Part shown: piece after piece, positions 34,348-43,307 of the stretch
Position numbering within the stretch: position 1 is the stretch's first letter
Layout: each line of letters starts with the position of its first letter
DNA from: Parasegetibacter sp. NRK P23
Lineage (GTDB): Bacteria; Bacteroidota; Bacteroidia; Chitinophagales; Chitinophagaceae
NCBI RefSeq assembly: GCF_023721715.1
Contig: NZ_JAMDLG010000001.1
Span: forward strand, 1,463,684-1,527,683
DNA length: 64,000 nt
Direction of reading: 5' to 3'
The notes under the pieces: model-generated
Seen by the model: the letters and a program-made list of their open reading frames with translations, nothing else
Databases searched by the model: none
What the model was told of the DNA's origin: nothing
Program-made: the position numbers and the translations under genes

Positions 34348-35463
34348 TCAAAACGACAAGCTCAACTGCCCGCTCCCAGCCATGGACCGCAGGGTCTCCT
34401 GTTCATTCCGTCCCTCAAAGTTTGATACGGATATGCCCAGCAGGCGAATGCCTTTTTCTCCCGGTGTGATCGCTTGTAACAGACGGATCGCGGTTTCCCG
34501 GATGGTTTCCAGTTCTGTTAAAGCAAAAGGCAGAGAACGGCTCCTTGTGATTTGGGTGAAATCACCGTATTTAATTTTCAGCGTAAGTGTTCTTCCCTTT
34601 AATCCGTGTTTCATCAACCGGTCCTTTACGATTCGCGCGATTCTCCCCAGTTCATCATACATTTCTTCAGGCAAAGTAAGGTCATACGGAAAAGTATCTT
34701 CGGCCCCCACCGATTTGGTTTCCCGGTGTGGCTGAACGGGACGGTCATCAATCCCCCTTACGATGCGGTAATAAAAAGCGCCTGCTTTCCCAAAACTTTT
34801 CAGCAGCGCCTGTTCCTCCATTTTCTTCAGGTCGGCCCCCGTAAAAATCCCCATCTTGTTCATCCGGGCGGCGGTCACTTTTCCCACTCCGAAAAACTTC
34901 TCCACTTTCAATCCCTCCATAAACGCCTCTATCTTAGAGGGGCCAATAAAGGACATACCATTGGGTTTATTCAGGTCCGAAGCAACCTTCGCCACGAATT
35001 TGTTCACGGAAACCCCTGCCGAAGCCGTGAGCCCCAGTTCCTCCCAGATCGCCTTCCTGATGGCTTCTGCGATCGTAATGGCGGAGCCTACGCCTAATTT
35101 ATCTTCCGTTACATCAAGGTAGGCCTCATCCAACGACAAGGGTTCCACCAGATCCGTGTACCGGTGAAAAATACTCCTGATGTGCTGCGATACTGATTTG
35201 TACACATCAAACCGCGGCTTCACAAAAACCAGTTGCGGACACAATTGAAGCGCCATCTTCGAGGGCATGGCCGATTTTACCCCGAATTTCCGCGCTTCAT
35301 AACTCGCCGTTGCCACTACGCCGCCCCGACCGTCAGGTGATCCGCCCACCGCTATAGGCTTACCGCGGTATTCAGGAAAATCACGTTGCTCAATGGACGC
35401 GTAATAAGCATCCATATCAATATGAATGATTTTCCTGACTGTTGTATCGTGCCTGTTTTCCAT
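34348..35463 (-). CDS. dinB: DNA polymerase IV (Y family)
   Basis: 371 residues from the ATG at 35463. An upstream in-frame ATG at 35511 is open, but TAATTTTA, one mismatch from the -7 consensus, lies at 35484-35491 between the two, so the inner start is preferred. The motifs of Y-family polymerases are intact: IIHIDMDAYYASIEQRD with the first metal-binding Asp, then YEARKFGVKSAMP and LSLDEAYLDVT. The C-terminal QLSLSF is a fair beta-clamp-binding peptide. It carries out translesion synthesis. Confidence 0.95.
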   Translation of the reverse strand: MENRHDTTVRKIIHIDMDAYYASIEQRDFPEYRGKPIAVGGSPDGRGGVVATASYEARKFGVKSAMPSKMALQLCPQLVFVKPRFDVYKSVSQHIRSIFHRYTDLVEPLSLDEAYLDVTEDKLGVGSAITIAEAIRKAIWEELGLTASAGVSVNKFVAKVASDLNKPNGMSFIGPSKIEAFMEGLKVEKFFGVGKVTAARMNKMGIFTGADLKKMEEQALLKSFGKAGAFYYRIVRGIDDRPVQPHRETKSVGAEDTFPYDLTLPEEMYDELGRIARIVKDRLMKHGLKGRTLTLKIKYGDFTQITRSRSLPFALTELETIRETAIRLLQAITPGEKGIRLLGISVSNFEGRNEQETLRSMAGSGQLSLSF

Positions 35464-35585
35464 GGTGGGGAATGGAACTCCTGTAAAATTACTAATTTTT
35501 TTAGCACACAAAAATTTCTTTGACCCGTATTTTCACGGATAGAAAAACGGGTATAAAATGTGCGTTTCATTCTAACAGGATTCCT

Positions 35586-35593
35586 TACTTTAG
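35586..35593 (+). promoter_or_regulatory. -7-like element for the HU gene
   Basis: TACTTTAG differs in one base from TAnnTTTG and lies 22 bases before the HU ATG. No clear -33 element was identified. Confidence 0.35.
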
Positions 35594-35614
35594 CCGCCGT
35601 AAAACAACACTTCT

Positions 35615-35884
35615 ATGAACAAAGCAGAATTAATCGAAAAGCTTGCTGCCGACGCAGACCTTTCCAAAAAAGAAGCCGCCGCGGTACTGGATTCTTTTAC
35701 CGATACAGTGACCAAAGCGCTGAAAAAAGGAGATAAAGTAACCCTGGTTGGCTTCGGTACTTTCTCTGTTTCAAAGAGAGCCGCCCGCACCGGCCGCAAC
35801 CCGCAAACAGGTGAAACCCTGAAGATCAAAGCCAAAAAAGTTGCCCGCTTCAAACCCGGTAAAGAGCTTTCCGAAAAGATCTAA
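35615..35884 (+). CDS. HU family DNA-binding protein
   Basis: 89 residues, the normal size for HU. It bends and packs DNA as a dimer. The N-terminal helices (MNKAELIEKLAADADLSKKEAAAVLDSF) and GFGTFSVSKRAARTGRNPQTGE with the DNA-intercalating R-N-P tip are canonical, followed by KIKAKKVARFKPGKELSEKI. The gene is followed 32 bases later by a strong terminator, so it forms its own transcript. Confidence 0.95.
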   Translation: MNKAELIEKLAADADLSKKEAAAVLDSFTDTVTKALKKGDKVTLVGFGTFSVSKRAARTGRNPQTGETLKIKAKKVARFKPGKELSEKI

Positions 35885-35915
35885 CCGATTAACCATTGCC
35901 GGTTAACCGAATGAT

Positions 35916-35942
35916 AAAAGCAGGGCGAAGGTCCTGCTTTTT
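35916..35942 (+). terminator. intrinsic terminator of the HU gene
   Basis: AAAAGCAGG (35916-35924) pairs with CCTGCTTTT (35933-35941) around eight bases, with the T-run to 35942. Its position also shows that the open frame running through it (from 35896) cannot be the true start of the next gene. Confidence 0.85.
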
Positions 35943-35967
35943 GGTTTTCTTCCCTTTACTTTGCCGG

Positions 35968-36984
35968 GTGCCACTTTCTTTTGTCATAACTGATATTATT
36001 CCTGAAACGCCGGATGCAGCGAGTTTCCAGCTTTCCCCTGTAAACGGTGAACACATTCCTTATAAAGCGGGTCAGTTCCTCACGCTGTTGCTCACCGTGC
36101 ATGGGAGAGCCGTGCGGCGGTCCTATTCTCTTTCCTCTTCTCCCGGTACCGATCATGCGCTCCGCATTACGGTAAAGCGCGTGGAAAATGGAGAAGTTTC
36201 CAGGTACCTGCTGGATCACCTGAAAAAGGGAGATATGGTAGAAGCCCTGCCACCTGCGGGCATGTTTGTATATGATGATGAAAACACCGCACGCAGAGAC
36301 GTTTTTTTACTGGCGGCAGGAAGTGGGATCGTACCCCTCTTCTCCCTGTTAAAATACCTGCTTCACCTGGATAAGAAAATCCATATTGTACTGGTGTACC
36401 AGAACCACTCAGTAAGGGATACGATCTTTCGCAATGAATTGGAAATATTACAACAAAAGCACGGGGACCGATTTACATGGATAGATATTGTACGACCTGA
36501 ACACCTGAACAATGAAGTCCTGGAAAAGTTGGTTGAACGGGAGTTGCGTTATAACAAGGCGGATGCCCGTTTCTACACCTGCGGCCCGCCGCTGTTCATG
36601 AATATGTGCCGCTTTTGTATCCTCACCATAGGCTTCAGTTCCGAACAGGTGAAACGGGAGTTTTTTACCACGGAAGCATTACCGCCACCGCCATTGGTAA
36701 AAGATACCACGCCCAAAAATGTGACCATCCTCACCAACGGCAACCGGTTCACCTTCCAGACCCAATACCCGTCTACCATATTGGAATCCGCGCTTCAACA
36801 GGGCATCTCCCTTCCCTACAGTTGCAGGAACGGAAGGTGTTCCTCCTGCGTGGCCAGGTGTATTGAAGGAACGCTCATCATGAACAACAATGAGGTACTA
36901 ACGGACAAAGATATTCGAAACGGATTGCGGCTCACCTGCACCGGGTATGCCCTGACAAATATCACTTTGCAATACGAACACTGA
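35968..36984 (+). CDS. FNR-type reductase with C-terminal 2Fe-2S ferredoxin domain
   Basis: 338 residues from the GTG at 35968. The frame stays open back to 35896 but passes through the HU terminator. The GTG start gives MPLSFVITDIIPETPD, a good N-terminus. FAD-binding RRSYSLSS, NAD(P)-binding LLAAGSGIVPLFSLLK and TCGPPLFM are present. The C-terminal ferredoxin domain has C-x4-C-x2-C in SCRNGRCSSC and a later Cys in RLTCTGYA. The layout is that of PaaE- and HmpX-like electron-transfer subunits. It would pass electrons from NAD(P)H to an oxygenase or desaturase that is not encoded here. TTACTTTG at 35956-35963 could be a -7 element, which would leave hardly any leader. rluE follows three bases later. 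Confidence 0.85.
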   Translation: MPLSFVITDIIPETPDAASFQLSPVNGEHIPYKAGQFLTLLLTVHGRAVRRSYSLSSSPGTDHALRITVKRVENGEVSRYLLDHLKKGDMVEALPPAGMFVYDDENTARRDVFLLAAGSGIVPLFSLLKYLLHLDKKIHIVLVYQNHSVRDTIFRNELEILQQKHGDRFTWIDIVRPEHLNNEVLEKLVERELRYNKADARFYTCGPPLFMNMCRFCILTIGFSSEQVKREFFTTEALPPPPLVKDTTPKNVTILTNGNRFTFQTQYPSTILESALQQGISLPYSCRNGRCSSCVARCIEGTLIMNNNEVLTDKDIRNGLRLTCTGYALTNITLQYEH

Positions 36985-36987
36985 TCA

Positions 36988-37602
36988 ATGGAAACATCCC
37001 CTCACAGGTATTTTGTGCTGCACAAGCCCTTTAATATGGTTTCGCAGTTTATCAGTCCGGACAATGTGCACCTGCTCGGGGAAATCGATTTCCCCTTTCC
37101 CGAAGGCACACATGCGATCGGAAGACTGGACAATCATTCGGAAGGCTTACTGCTCCTTACAACGAACAAACGGGTGACGCGTTTATTGTTCCAGGGGGAA
37201 AAACCACATGAACGGACATACCTTGTTAAGGTTAAAAATGTGATTACGGAGGAATCGCTGGAACAACTCCGGAATGGTGTGCTCATTTCCGCGAGTCACG
37301 GAACCTGGTACAAAACACTGCCCTGTAAGGTTATTTTAACGGAGAGGCCAGCGCATATTGCACCGAGGCCCCGTTACAATGAGTGGGAGGCGATGCCGCA
37401 TTCCTGGATTGAAATGACGCTTACCGAAGGGAAGTTCCACCAGGTAAGAAAGATGGTAGACTGTTTGCGGCACCGTTGCCTGCGGCTGATCCGCACTTCT
37501 ATTGAAGACCTTGAATTAGGAACCCTTCCTCCGGGGGGCGTAAAAGAATACGCAGAGGAGGAATTCTTTAGATTATTGAAGATTGACAATTGGCGGGAAT
37601 AA
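36988..37602 (+). CDS. rluE: pseudouridine synthase, RsuA/RluB/RluE family
   Basis: 204 residues, the size of RluE, which lacks an S4 domain. It makes pseudouridine in 23S rRNA. The catalytic motif is GRLDNHSEGLLLLT with Asp in position for attack. HERTYLVKV, EGKFHQVRKMVD and LIRTSIEDLELG fit the RsuA group. It starts three bases after the FNR-type reductase, so it probably belongs to the same transcript, with no evident functional tie. The E. coli RluE name is by similarity only. Confidence 0.88.
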   Translation: METSPHRYFVLHKPFNMVSQFISPDNVHLLGEIDFPFPEGTHAIGRLDNHSEGLLLLTTNKRVTRLLFQGEKPHERTYLVKVKNVITEESLEQLRNGVLISASHGTWYKTLPCKVILTERPAHIAPRPRYNEWEAMPHSWIEMTLTEGKFHQVRKMVDCLRHRCLRLIRTSIEDLELGTLPPGGVKEYAEEEFFRLLKIDNWRE

Positions 37603-37635
37603 AAAAAGGCCGCCCCTGAAGAGGCTGGCCGTTTT
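37601..37635. terminator. terminator between rluE and the convergent small gene
   Basis: GGCC and GCC with their partners around a TCTTCA loop form a hairpin at 37608-37630. On the minus strand it is followed by seven T (37607-37601), so it ends the minus-strand gene at 37663. On the plus strand it has a shorter run of four T and may end rluE. Confidence 0.65.
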
Positions 37636-37662
37636 ACCCTTAAACCCGTCCTTTTAATATGT

Positions 37663-38013
37663 TTAGTCTGTGTGTGCTTTTTTCTTGATGTCTTCCACCT
37701 GCTTGATGATCTTGCTGATGTTTTCATCAGCATACGCGCCATAAGCGTCTACAATAGTTCCTTTGGCGCCGTCGTCAGTTTCTATCACATACATGATGGC
37801 GTTGTCTTCAGGATCTGAATTTCCTTCAAACCTGAAGAAGTTCACCACGTGAATCTCTTCGGGGAAGTAATGCTTTGATGTATGAACGGAAGTTAATCCG
37901 CGATCAGTTGCTTTAAAATCTTCCACATATCCATCCTGCACCATTTTGTTCAGACATGCTGCAAGGCTTTTCATATACGGCGCTTCGTAAGCGGTGTTAA
38001 TATTGCTTTCCAT
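37663..38013 (-). CDS. conserved small protein of unknown function
   Basis: 116 residues, a short alpha/beta protein. Similar Bacteroidota proteins are often mislabelled as phosphoribosylpyrophosphate synthetase, but none of the PRPP-binding or Mg-binding motifs of that enzyme occur here. The visible pattern is YEAPYMKSLAACLNKMVQDGY, HYFPEEIHVVNFFRFEG and a Lys-rich tail. It precedes, at 158 bases, the DUF4142/DUF2383 pair and may be part of the same stress-type group. Confidence 0.6.
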   Translation of the reverse strand: MESNINTAYEAPYMKSLAACLNKMVQDGYVEDFKATDRGLTSVHTSKHYFPEEIHVVNFFRFEGNSDPEDNAIMYVIETDDGAKGTIVDAYGAYADENISKIIKQVEDIKKKAHTD

Positions 38014-38171
38014 GACTGCTGATTTTACTTGATAGGGAGCGTTTTATACTTAGTGAAGTGTAAATTTCATGCCGGAATCTTTTAAGGCGGAACCGGATTC
38101 TTGTGTGGAAAGTTTTCCGCAACTTTCAGAAAAATGGGGCCGGGGTAGTGTGATGTACCCCGGAACACCCC

Positions 38172-38735
38172 TTATTTCAGCTTATCGTGCAAGGCTTTCG
38201 CCTTTTCATGATGCGCCTTTATTTTAGGAAGCGTGGTTTCGATCCATTGCTTTAATTCAGGATCGGTTGTTTGCTTCCATTCTTTTTCATACTTATCAAT
38301 GGTGCTCTCGTGTTTATCCACCATTTCTTTTGCCCATTTCTTATCGAAGTTCTCGGGCTTGGTATCAGAAAGCGCTTTATAATCTTCTTTTGCATCTTCG
38401 GATAGCTCCACCGGCACTGTGATCGCTTTCGATTCCGCGAGTGTTTTCAACTCGTTGGTTAGTGTGGTGTGCTCCTTTTCCAACATAGCTGCGAACTCCT
38501 TTACTTCCGCGTTGCCACTGCGTTGTATGGCAAGTTGAGCGAGGTTTACTTCAGCGCTGTTGGAAGCCACCGCATCCACCACAAATTCAGCCTGGTTTTC
38601 CCCAGCCTTTGTATCGAATTTGGCCTCATTGCTGTCTTCCGCCAACTCCTTGCTATCTGTTTCCGTATTGTTGCAGGCCGCGAGTGAAAATACAATCGCC
38701 ATTAAGAGCCCTGCTTTTATGAATATCTTTTTCAT
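38172..38735 (-). CDS. DUF4142 lipoprotein (ferritin-like helical)
   Basis: 187 residues. The signal peptide ends in a lipobox (SLAAC-N), so it is anchored in the envelope. The mature part is a four-helix DUF4142 domain: QAEFVVDAVASNSAEVNLAQLAIQ, KEFAAMLEKEHTTLTNEL and KWAKEMVDKHESTIDKYEKEW. The helices resemble the ferritin-like fold, but no metal-binding Glu/His set is complete. It is 29 bases after the DUF2383 gene. Such pairs are often stress-induced, which is inferred here. Confidence 0.83.
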   Translation of the reverse strand: MKKIFIKAGLLMAIVFSLAACNNTETDSKELAEDSNEAKFDTKAGENQAEFVVDAVASNSAEVNLAQLAIQRSGNAEVKEFAAMLEKEHTTLTNELKTLAESKAITVPVELSEDAKEDYKALSDTKPENFDKKWAKEMVDKHESTIDKYEKEWKQTTDPELKQWIETTLPKIKAHHEKAKALHDKLK

Positions 38736-38764
38736 CTGGGAATCGTTTTAAAAATTAAGAACAG

Positions 38765-39232
38765 TTATGAATTCACTGCTTTGTGCATGTCTCTGTATTT
38801 TTTGATCATGTCATGTGAAGTACGGAGACTGCTTTTCTGATCAGTGATCAGTTGCCTTACTTCAGCGGTCATTTCAGCATCGGATGCCAAAGCTGACTCG
38901 TAAGCTTTCTGGGCGGCATCTTCTCCGAATTCGCAGGATTCAAGGAGTGAAGTGCGGTCTTTTCCTGTAAACACATTTTTCACATCCATCCATGTGCGGT
39001 AGATGGCGCCTGAAGCGGTAGTACCGGTGGCGGGTTCTCCGCCCTGGCGCATTACTTCCTGGGTAAGTTCGTTTACGTTGTTGCGACTTTGGTCGGCCAT
39101 GCGGGAGAAGATCGCCTTCAGGTCCACGTCAATGTTTTCCGCGTTACTCATTGCTTTGTCGTAGCCTTCAATCCGGTCATTGTTGATGCGGATAAGGTCG
39201 TTCAGTACTTCGATCAGGTTATCGTTTTTCAT
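38765..39232 (-). CDS. PA2169/DUF2383 family four-helix-bundle protein
   Basis: 155 residues, cytoplasmic, no signal peptide. The first helices LIEVLNDLIRINNDRIEGYDKAM and the later TSLLESCEFGEDAAQKAYESAL are those of DUF2383. It has a ferritin-like four-helix bundle. Family members appear in stress and stationary-phase clusters and their biochemical role is not established. It is followed 29 bases later by the DUF4142 lipoprotein. Confidence 0.85.
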   Translation of the reverse strand: MKNDNLIEVLNDLIRINNDRIEGYDKAMSNAENIDVDLKAIFSRMADQSRNNVNELTQEVMRQGGEPATGTTASGAIYRTWMDVKNVFTGKDRTSLLESCEFGEDAAQKAYESALASDAEMTAEVRQLITDQKSSLRTSHDMIKKYRDMHKAVNS

Positions 39233-39418
39233 TGTAACAAGTTTTTGTGGTTTTAAAATCTGTTTTCCTCATTCATAAAAAATCCGTTCCGCTGAAATCT
39301 GTGCGGTATCTGCAAAATGCTGTGTAGCATCGTGGATATGATGGGGAGTAATCTGCGCATTTCCCCATTGGCTGGCATCATTTTTTGAAAGTGTACCATG
39401 AACCAAAAAAGAATCAAC

Positions 39419-39883
39419 ATGAAAAAGATGATGATGATGGCGGGCCTGCTGATCGCGCTCGCCGCAACAGAAAAAGTAAATGCTCAGGCGATGGGTACAG
39501 ATTACAAAACCGCGCTGGGTGTGAAAGTGTGGGACGGGGGCGGTATTTCCCTCAAACATTTCGTGAGTGAAAACGCGGTGGAGTTTATCGGTTATTTCTG
39601 GAACCGCGGCGCAAGGATCACCGGTTTGTATGAAATACATGGGGATATCTCAGGAGCGCCAGGATTGAAGTGGTACATCGGACCAGGTGCGCACATCGGA
39701 TTTTACAACAATAAGTATGGCGGCGGTTCTTATGCGGGACTTGATGGCGTACTTGGTTTGGATTTCAAATTCAACAGGGCGCCCATCAACATGTCGATCG
39801 ACTGGCAACCCTCTTTTGAGTTCGGCGACGGACGTGGCTTCGTAGGAAGCTGGGGTGGTCTTGGCGTACGTTATACTTTCTAA
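39419..39883 (+). CDS. small outer-membrane beta-barrel protein
   Basis: 154 residues from the ATG at 39419, seven codons inside the longest frame. The signal peptide (MKKMMMMAGLLIALA to V-N-A before Q) is followed by about eight short amphipathic strands rich in Gly and aromatic residues (VKVWDGGGISLKHF, GLKWYIGPGAHIGFY, GGSYAGLDGVLGLDFKF). It ends in RYTF with the C-terminal Phe of barrel proteins. It is a small porin-like or OmpW/PorT-type barrel with no specific role visible. Confidence 0.8.
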   Translation: MKKMMMMAGLLIALAATEKVNAQAMGTDYKTALGVKVWDGGGISLKHFVSENAVEFIGYFWNRGARITGLYEIHGDISGAPGLKWYIGPGAHIGFYNNKYGGGSYAGLDGVLGLDFKFNRAPINMSIDWQPSFEFGDGRGFVGSWGGLGVRYTF

Positions 39884-39919
39884 AGTATAACCTGTATCTT
39901 ACCCTAATAATCTTAACCG

Positions 39920-40969
39920 ATGAGTTACTTCGATACCGATAAGGTACGTCAATCAGCATTCATAGGTATTATCCTCGCATTGGGGTACATTCTTTTCCGG
40001 GAACTGCAGGTTTTTATCCCTGCGTTCCTGGGTGCTTTTACACTGTATGTACTGATGCAGAAGTACCAGGTAAGCCTGGTACAAAAACGAAAATGGAAGC
40101 CCGCGGCCGCCGCGGGCATTCTCATGCTGCTGTCTTTCCTGATCATTCTTATCCCGATTATGTTGGTGATTAACCTGCTTTCTTCGAAAGTTGGATTCGC
40201 GGTAGAACATTCCGGAGAAGTAATGGAGGCCGTGAAAGTATTCCTGAAAAAAATCGAGCAGCAGGTGGGCATGGACCTCGTGAGCGGGGACAACATCCAG
40301 AAAGTGGGCGGGCAGGTAGCCGGGATGTTGCCTTCTGTTGTTGGCGCCACGTTTAATACGCTGACCACGCTTATCATGATGTATTTCATGCTTTTTTTCA
40401 TGCTTACAAGCGGAAAAAAAATGCAATCCATTGTATACCAGCTTACGCCCATAGAGGACGACGATATGGACCGGGTAAACAAGGAGATGAATAACATTGT
40501 GGTTTCCAATGCGGTGGGTATTCCGCTTATTGCTATCCTGCAAGGTATTGTTGGCCTGATCGGGTACCTGATCATCGGGGTAAAAGAACCCATGCTCTGG
40601 TTCACCATTACCTGTATAACCGCCATGCTGCCTGTGGTAGGCGCCGCGATCGCTTATGTTCCCCTCGCCATTATTTTCTTTGCGCAGGGTGAAACATGGA
40701 AAGGCGTTTTCATGGTAGCGTATGGATTTGGCGTAATAGGAACCGTGGACAATGTATTCAGATTTACCCTCGCCAAGAAGATAGGGGATATCCACCCGCT
40801 TATCACCATCTTTGGTGTGATCATAGGGATTGACCTGTTCGGCTTTATAGGGTTAATTTTCGGCCCCCTGCTCATATCACTCTTTATCCTGCTGGTCAGA
40901 ATATATTTAAAAGAATTTCATGTGAAATGGAAATCAGGTCCGCAGAAAAACATCAGTGAAAACACTTAG
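39920..40969 (+). CDS. AI-2E family transporter (permease)
   Basis: 349 residues with seven to eight membrane spans. It belongs to the PF01594 family. The family segments are GIILALGYILFRELQVFIPAF, LVINLLSSKVGFAVEH and the C-terminal VYFG-type region FTLAKKIGDIHPLITIFGVIIGIDLFGFIGLIFGPLL. Some members export AI-2 or other small molecules, and others are Na+/H+ antiporters. No luxS is near, so the cargo is unknown. It is 36 bases after the barrel gene. Confidence 0.88.
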   Translation: MSYFDTDKVRQSAFIGIILALGYILFRELQVFIPAFLGAFTLYVLMQKYQVSLVQKRKWKPAAAAGILMLLSFLIILIPIMLVINLLSSKVGFAVEHSGEVMEAVKVFLKKIEQQVGMDLVSGDNIQKVGGQVAGMLPSVVGATFNTLTTLIMMYFMLFFMLTSGKKMQSIVYQLTPIEDDDMDRVNKEMNNIVVSNAVGIPLIAILQGIVGLIGYLIIGVKEPMLWFTITCITAMLPVVGAAIAYVPLAIIFFAQGETWKGVFMVAYGFGVIGTVDNVFRFTLAKKIGDIHPLITIFGVIIGIDLFGFIGLIFGPLLISLFILLVRIYLKEFHVKWKSGPQKNISENT

Positions 40970-41049
40970 TAGTGTTGAAAAGTCGTTAAAAAAAGGCTGG
41001 AATCCGATTTCGGCATACTATTTTCGGTAAGGTTGCCGTTTAGGAAAAT

Positions 41050-41847
41050 GTGATGAAAATGAAAAACCGAAATTTGATGATCCGATCCTTTTTAAATCCA
41101 GCCCTTCTTACCGGAACCATTATGGTGGCAGGTATCTTCGGGCCTGTATTCTCCTCGGTTCACCGGTCTTTCTCTTCAGATAAAACTTCTTATACCGACA
41201 GTATCCGTCGGAATCCCGCTGAATTGATGATGCCCGCTGATGCCAATGTTTCAGCTGCGGCAGTCCTTTTTGACAGTCTTAAGCTGGAAGAAAGGGGGAT
41301 GAATGAAGAGGTTTTTGAATATGCCTTTAACGGGCACAGAAAGTTAGTGGAGAAAGGGTTGGTGCGCAACGATGAAATACTTTCAATATGTGACTTCAGC
41401 CAGTCGTCCAGGAAAAAGCGGCTTTACGTGATCAACCTGGAAACCAAAGAAGTGCTGATCAATACTTATGTGGCGCACGGCAGGAATTCCGGTAGTGAAT
41501 TCGCGAATTCCTTCTCTAACAAACCTGAGTCCCACAAAAGCAGCCTTGGTTTTTATGTTACCGACAGAACATACAGTGGTGAACATGGTCTTGCACTGAA
41601 AATACGCGGTTTGGAAAAAGGATTTAACGACAATGCCTGGAACCGGGCCATCGTGATCCATGGGTCTGATTATGTGAATGAACAATTCATCAGGGCCAAC
41701 AAATTCATGGGGAGAAGTTTCGGATGCCCCGCCGTCTCTTTTAAGGACCACAAAAATGTGATCAATACCATAAAGGGTGGCAGCTGTCTTTTTATCTATC
41801 ACCCCAGCAAGAACTATTTGCAGCAATCGAAGATTATCAATACCTGA
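41050..41847 (+). CDS. murein L,D-transpeptidase catalytic domain family protein
   Basis: 265 residues. The N-terminus has a membrane-anchoring or secretion segment (about 18-36). The catalytic part has IVIHGSDYVNEQFIRANKFMGRSFGCPAV, where H..(about 22).SFGCPA is the L,D-transpeptidase His and Cys pair. The YIYFK-type preceding strand (KRLYVINLETKEVLINTYVAHG) fits the YkuD-related fold of this subfamily. It would modify or anchor peptidoglycan in the envelope. A -7-like TATTTTCG precedes the gene near 41020, and a terminator follows. Confidence 0.85.
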   Translation: MMKMKNRNLMIRSFLNPALLTGTIMVAGIFGPVFSSVHRSFSSDKTSYTDSIRRNPAELMMPADANVSAAAVLFDSLKLEERGMNEEVFEYAFNGHRKLVEKGLVRNDEILSICDFSQSSRKKRLYVINLETKEVLINTYVAHGRNSGSEFANSFSNKPESHKSSLGFYVTDRTYSGEHGLALKIRGLEKGFNDNAWNRAIVIHGSDYVNEQFIRANKFMGRSFGCPAVSFKDHKNVINTIKGGSCLFIYHPSKNYLQQSKIINT

Positions 41848-41877
41848 CTTGGACGTAGATCGATGGTTTGGACAAAA

Positions 41878-41918
41878 AGAAGCTCAATCGTACCCTATGA
41901 TTGGGCTTTCTTCTTTTT
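41878..41918 (+). terminator. intrinsic terminator of the L,D-transpeptidase gene
   Basis: GCTCAATC (41882-41889) pairs with GATTGGGC (41899-41906) with one G-T pair. The outer AAAAGAA and TTTCTTCTTTTT continue the stem and give the T-rich tail to 41918. Confidence 0.8.
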
Positions 41919-42375
41919 ATGAAACACGCTATCTGCCTGATTGACAAATCTGGAAATCAGGACCATCCTATAAAAATAGAGCCAGCGATTGAAATCGCCG
42001 GCCTGTGCTTACCTCTGAAACCACAAAAAGAAAGCAGTATGCTGTTTAACAGCAGATCATTAAAAATTCGGTTCTTTTGTGGTCATACTTTCATACCGGA
42101 TGTGGCCTGCCAATAGGTAAGCTTTAAGAACCCCGGTAGGTCCTGTATATATTCACAGCAATGCTGCAGCAATAAAAATTCTAAAAAATAGTAGGATGGA
42201 ATTGGAAATACGGGCGGAAATTGGATGGTTCGGTAAGCTGGAAATTGGATGGTTCTTAGGGATGATGGGTTCAGCTTACCTTTATGGGATGAATCAGTAA
42301 GCGGGTTTAAAGGTAGTAAGTGTTTCTGTGATCTGCAATAGGCGACCGCTATTTTTTTTGATTTTTTTTAACGGC
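41919..42375. other. intergenic region with short repeats, no gene seen
   Basis: Over 450 bases separate the terminator from the cupin gene. A 16-bp direct repeat GGAAATTGGATGGTTC occurs at 42216-42231 and 42240-42255. GGTAAGCTG (42232-42240) is repeated in inverse form at 42272-42280. It may be the remains of a mobile element or a long 3' region. A 71-codon plus-strand frame (41901-42116) starts within the terminator and looks random. Confidence 0.4.
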
Positions 42376-43251
42376 TCAGCCCATTACCCTTGCGGCATTG
42401 TCCAGCAGGCGCCTTTCTTTTTGTTTGTACCACCAGACCGGGGCCGTCTTTTTCATAACGGTATCGATTGTACGCATTCCAAACAGGTTCCAGATGCCTT
42501 TCAGCTTTCCGGAGATGGATGGTTGCAGGGCGCGCAGGCTCATCGCGAAACCGCTCTCCAGGTACTCCATGTGGTGCCAGTATCCGGCAGGCATGAACAA
42601 AGTATCGCCATGATCCAGTATTACTTCGTACCCTTTCGCCAGTTTAAGGGCAGGAAATTTTTCATAATCGGGCGTGCCGTTTCCCTTGTAGTAGTTGGAG
42701 AAATCGGCAAGACTAAGCACTTCGAAAGGTTTTCTGTATAACTTATGTTGCTCTTCGAAGGGAAAAAGTAAAACACGTTTTTTACCCGCGAACTGCGTAT
42801 GGAGGATATGAGAGAGGTCAATATCGAAGTGCATGTGGGTAATAGAGGATGCGCCACCCGTAAAAAGCATGGGGTATTTTTTCACGAATCCCTTCATGTA
42901 CTCCTCTGGCCACGTGAAATCTTTTACCAGTTCCGGTGCGTGATCGAATATGTTGAAAAGGAAGATGCGCCAGCCCGCCGGACCTCTCCGGATCATATCA
43001 ATGTATTCTCCGAATGTTTTATAGTCGTCCGCCGTATTAATCGGGGTATAGGCATCACTTTTGACGTTGTTGTAAAGGCCTACTCGTTTGTCGCCCACCA
43101 TTTGCTTAAAATAGTCCCAGTTCCATTTATGGTAGGCGGGCCATTGCTGGGCAAGTTGTTTTATCACGACAGGTTTCCCTGGCAGGTAGTAGTTGTTCCG
43201 GAAGTCGGATGGGCTGATCTGATCAAACGTATCTACTGGCTTCAAATCCAT
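42376..43251 (-). CDS. cupin-like (JmjC-type) protein, probable Fe(II)/2-oxoglutarate hydroxylase
   Basis: 291 residues from the ATG at 43251. ATG at 43269 is six codons further. It belongs to the Cupin_8/JmjC family. The metal ligands are H-x-D in HMHFDIDLSHI and a distal His in AGYWHHMEYLE. The Lys-Lys pair in FAGKKRVLLFP fits 2-oxoglutarate binding. Relatives hydroxylate proteins or RNA, such as ribosomal or lysine hydroxylases. The target is not readable. It ends at a region without genes and stands alone. Confidence 0.83.
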   Translation of the reverse strand: MDLKPVDTFDQISPSDFRNNYYLPGKPVVIKQLAQQWPAYHKWNWDYFKQMVGDKRVGLYNNVKSDAYTPINTADDYKTFGEYIDMIRRGPAGWRIFLFNIFDHAPELVKDFTWPEEYMKGFVKKYPMLFTGGASSITHMHFDIDLSHILHTQFAGKKRVLLFPFEEQHKLYRKPFEVLSLADFSNYYKGNGTPDYEKFPALKLAKGYEVILDHGDTLFMPAGYWHHMEYLESGFAMSLRALQPSISGKLKGIWNLFGMRTIDTVMKKTAPVWWYKQKERRLLDNAARVMG

Positions 43252-43307
43252 GCAATGCAGTTTACACAAACTTAAAATTAGTACTTAAATGATTAACTTA
43301 CATCAAT

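Noticed and set aside
41901..42116. 71-codon plus-strand frame after the L,D-transpeptidase gene
   Set aside because: It starts within the terminator, has no recognisable domain and no clear upstream signal.
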